Shown in pieces: positions 20,250 to 21,136 of a stretch of 21,136 nt of DNA. The stretch lies in NCBI GenBank assembly GCA_964472675.1, contig CAYYLO010000018.1, positions 1 to 21,136 on the forward strand, in the 5' to 3' direction. The position numbers and the translations under genes are program-made. The notes below the pieces were generated by a model. It had not been told where the DNA came from, made no database searches, and saw nothing but the letters and a program-made list of their open reading frames with translations. Every line of letters begins with the position of its first letter. The stretch's first letter is position 1. Source of the stretch: 01-FULL-43-15b sp964472675 (GTDB lineage: Bacteria; Patescibacteriota; Microgenomatia; UBA8517; UBA10165).

Positions 20250-20309
20250 ATCTCTTCAATCTGCTTTGCTGCGCGACGCAAATATAAAAGATCTATAGCG
20301 AAACGATAA
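20223..20309 (+). repeat. Duplicated mreB 3' end: eight codons plus stop, synonymous copies 60 nt apart
   Basis: The end of mreB at 20223-20249 encodes YKRSIAKR-stop. At 20283-20309, in the same frame, a second 27-nt block again encodes YKRSIAKR-stop. The copies differ at six positions, all third codon positions, including TAG versus TAA. The 11 codons between them are open (ISSICFAARRK), so reading through the first stop would reach the second copy. Confidence 0.85.
20227..20255 (+). terminator. Hairpin at the mreB stop codon, possible terminator
   Basis: AGAGATCTA (20227-20235) pairs with TAGATCTCT (20247-20255), and an inner CGC/GCG extends the stem after one mismatch, leaving a TAA loop. 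The stem includes the mreB stop codon. No T-run follows, so intrinsic termination is uncertain. Confidence 0.45.
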
Positions 20310-20322
20310 AACACCCCACACC

Positions 20323-20432
20323 GTCATTCCCGCGAAGCCGCCAAAGGCGAGCCTCGCAAACGGTGGGGCGGGAATCCATTAATTGTCATCTCGAACACAA
20401 ATGAGAGATCTCCTCCTCGACTCGAGACGACA
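20323..20432. repeat. Compound of a diverged type A and a type B palindromic element
   Basis: CGTCATTCCCGCGAAGCCG ... GGGCGGGAATCCATTAAT (20323-20383) looks like a type A left end interrupted by an extra CGCCAAAGGCG hairpin and lacking the usual right end. It is followed directly by TGTCATCTCGAACAC ... GACTCGAGACGACA (20384-20432), a type B element. Repeats appear to insert next to or into one another here. Confidence 0.7.
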
Positions 20433-20968
20433 CGACCCATAAGTCAGGTGAGTTTTTTAAGATCTGTTAGGGAAAAATTGCTGTTTTTCCAGGAAATTTT
20501 GTTTTTATTGTTAAAACATACTATTAATAGGATGTTACCTGATCAGACTCTGACATTCTGAGCCCACAATTTACGAGTGCACCCAAAGAGGGCGTTTTCA
20601 AGGCTGTTTTCCGATTCCCGCAAAATAGTTATTTGAACATATTAATTAACTTGTGCCTGAATTTCAATTTCCGCATCGCCAGAATTCATATTACCAAACA
20701 CTCTCAGTAATTACCGCAATGTTGCAGTAATGAGGCTGTAATTACCGCAAGAGTATGTTCGCGGCAAATGTTAACACGATTTCTGTAAAAGCTGGGGGAA
20801 AGTTGCAGCTATTGTTTAAATAACGCTGTTACAGCGAAGGAATCGTATCTTGTAGTAGGGTGGCAGTATTGGCACTTTTTTTCTATTTTAAAAAAGGAGT
20901 TGTGTAGGATTTTACAGCAAGATGTCAAGAAAAGCAGAAAAAATTACATGTAAAAAGGAGGGGAAGCT
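20433..20968. other. Non-coding region with no recognised gene
   Basis: No open frame of useful length or recognisable RNA is visible in these 536 nt. It holds a direct repeat GTAATTACCGCAA (20707-20719 and 20738-20750), an inverted pair TTACCGCAA/TTGCAGTAA (20711-20730), and the symmetric A/T stretch CTTTTTTTCTATTTTAAAAAA near 20875-20896. The strong AAAAAGGAGG near 20952-20961 is not followed by a start codon. An unrecognised structured RNA or a decayed gene is possible. Confidence 0.4.
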
Positions 20969-21013
20969 GTCATTGCAAGGAATTGGAGGAGCCGAACCAG
21001 ACGAAGCAATCTC
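20969..21013. repeat. Dispersed repeat GTCATTGC...CGAAGCAATCTC, copy 1
   Basis: It starts GTCATTGCAAGGA and ends GACGAAGCAATCTC, about 45 nt. A second copy with the same ends starts at 21108. It differs from the TGTCA...TGACA elements because its right end is GCAATCTC. Confidence 0.7.
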
Positions 21014-21037
21014 TTTGTGTGTACAAGAACCAAGAGG

Positions 21038-21100
21038 TGTCATTCTCACGGAGGTGGGAAACTATATAAATGGATCCCGCGTCGGGGCACGGGGATGACA
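21038..21100. repeat. Palindromic TGTCA...TGACA element, diverged type A
   Basis: TGTCATTCTCACGGAGGTGG ... GGGGCACGGGGATGACA, 63 nt, with the CTATA and TGGATCC centre resembling the copy at 7137-7204. It lies between the two GTCATTGC...GCAATCTC repeats. Confidence 0.7.
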
Positions 21101-21107
21101 AAAACAC

Positions 21108-21136
21108 GTCATTGTGAGCCCTGGCGAAGCAATCTC
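21108..21136. repeat. Dispersed repeat GTCATTG...CGAAGCAATCTC, copy 2 (window edge)
   Basis: GTCATTGTGAGCC ... TGGCGAAGCAATCTC has the same ends as copy 1, but is shorter (29 nt), and runs to the last base of the window. Confidence 0.65.

Noticed and set aside
20952..20961. Strong Shine-Dalgarno-like AAAAAGGAGG that could precede a gene running off the window.
   Set aside because: No start codon with an open frame follows at a suitable distance; the sequence enters a dispersed repeat at once.
1068..21136. The many repeated palindromes as a possible CRISPR array.
   Set aside because: Copies are scattered over 20 kb, differ in sequence, have no regular spacers and no cas genes are nearby.

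Overview
The window looks like a chromosome fragment of a bacterium from the Candidate Phyla Radiation (Patescibacteria), most likely a Microgenomates-type lineage. The reasons are inference from gene content: a giant MerR-HTH/transmembrane/fibre protein, a DUF2341/LamG surface protein, a 'four helix bundle suffix' protein, an ArgRS and an NDK enlarged by insertions, tRNAs without encoded CCA, and very many short dispersed palindromic repeats, some inside essential genes. UGA is used as an ordinary stop. Ten Ns at 15204-15213 mark a scaffold gap.

Left block (1-7284, all minus strand): a partial secreted DUF2341/LamG protein, a small and apparently internally deleted four-helix-bundle protein overlapping it by ATGA, and a ~2047-aa protein with a cytoplasmic MerR-type HTH, one membrane helix and a ~1800-aa fibre-like exterior.

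Central block (7567-13185, minus strand): a seven-gene F1-ATPase-like operon in the order c-like, b, delta, alpha, gamma, beta, epsilon. It has no a subunit (atpB). The c-like gene encodes a secreted domain fused to a c-subunit-type hairpin that keeps the Arg-Asn-Pro loop but lacks the ion-binding carboxylate. Its secreted domain is clearly related to a domain near the C terminus of the giant fibre protein next door. Delta is reduced to its C-terminal domain, alpha lacks the N-terminal extension that delta normally binds, and epsilon lacks its C-terminal helices. I read this as a specialised, probably non-proton-translocating F1-like motor that may act on surface structures. It is the best candidate for an undescribed system here.

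Right block (13322-20249): argS (plus strand, divergent from the motor operon across a 136-bp region with two strong dyads), an M16 peptidase, a long-form nucleoside diphosphate kinase, a minus-strand tRNA cluster, a PEGA/beta-propeller membrane protein (minus) and mreB (plus). In the tRNA cluster a complete tRNA-Arg(CCT) lies between the two halves of another tRNA. The last eight codons and stop of mreB are repeated in frame 60 nt downstream with only third-position changes.

The final ~890 nt (20250-21136) hold no recognisable gene, only dispersed repeats and unexplained sequence. Palindromic elements with TGTCA...TGACA ends occur throughout, both between genes and in frame inside argS, atpG and the giant gene.
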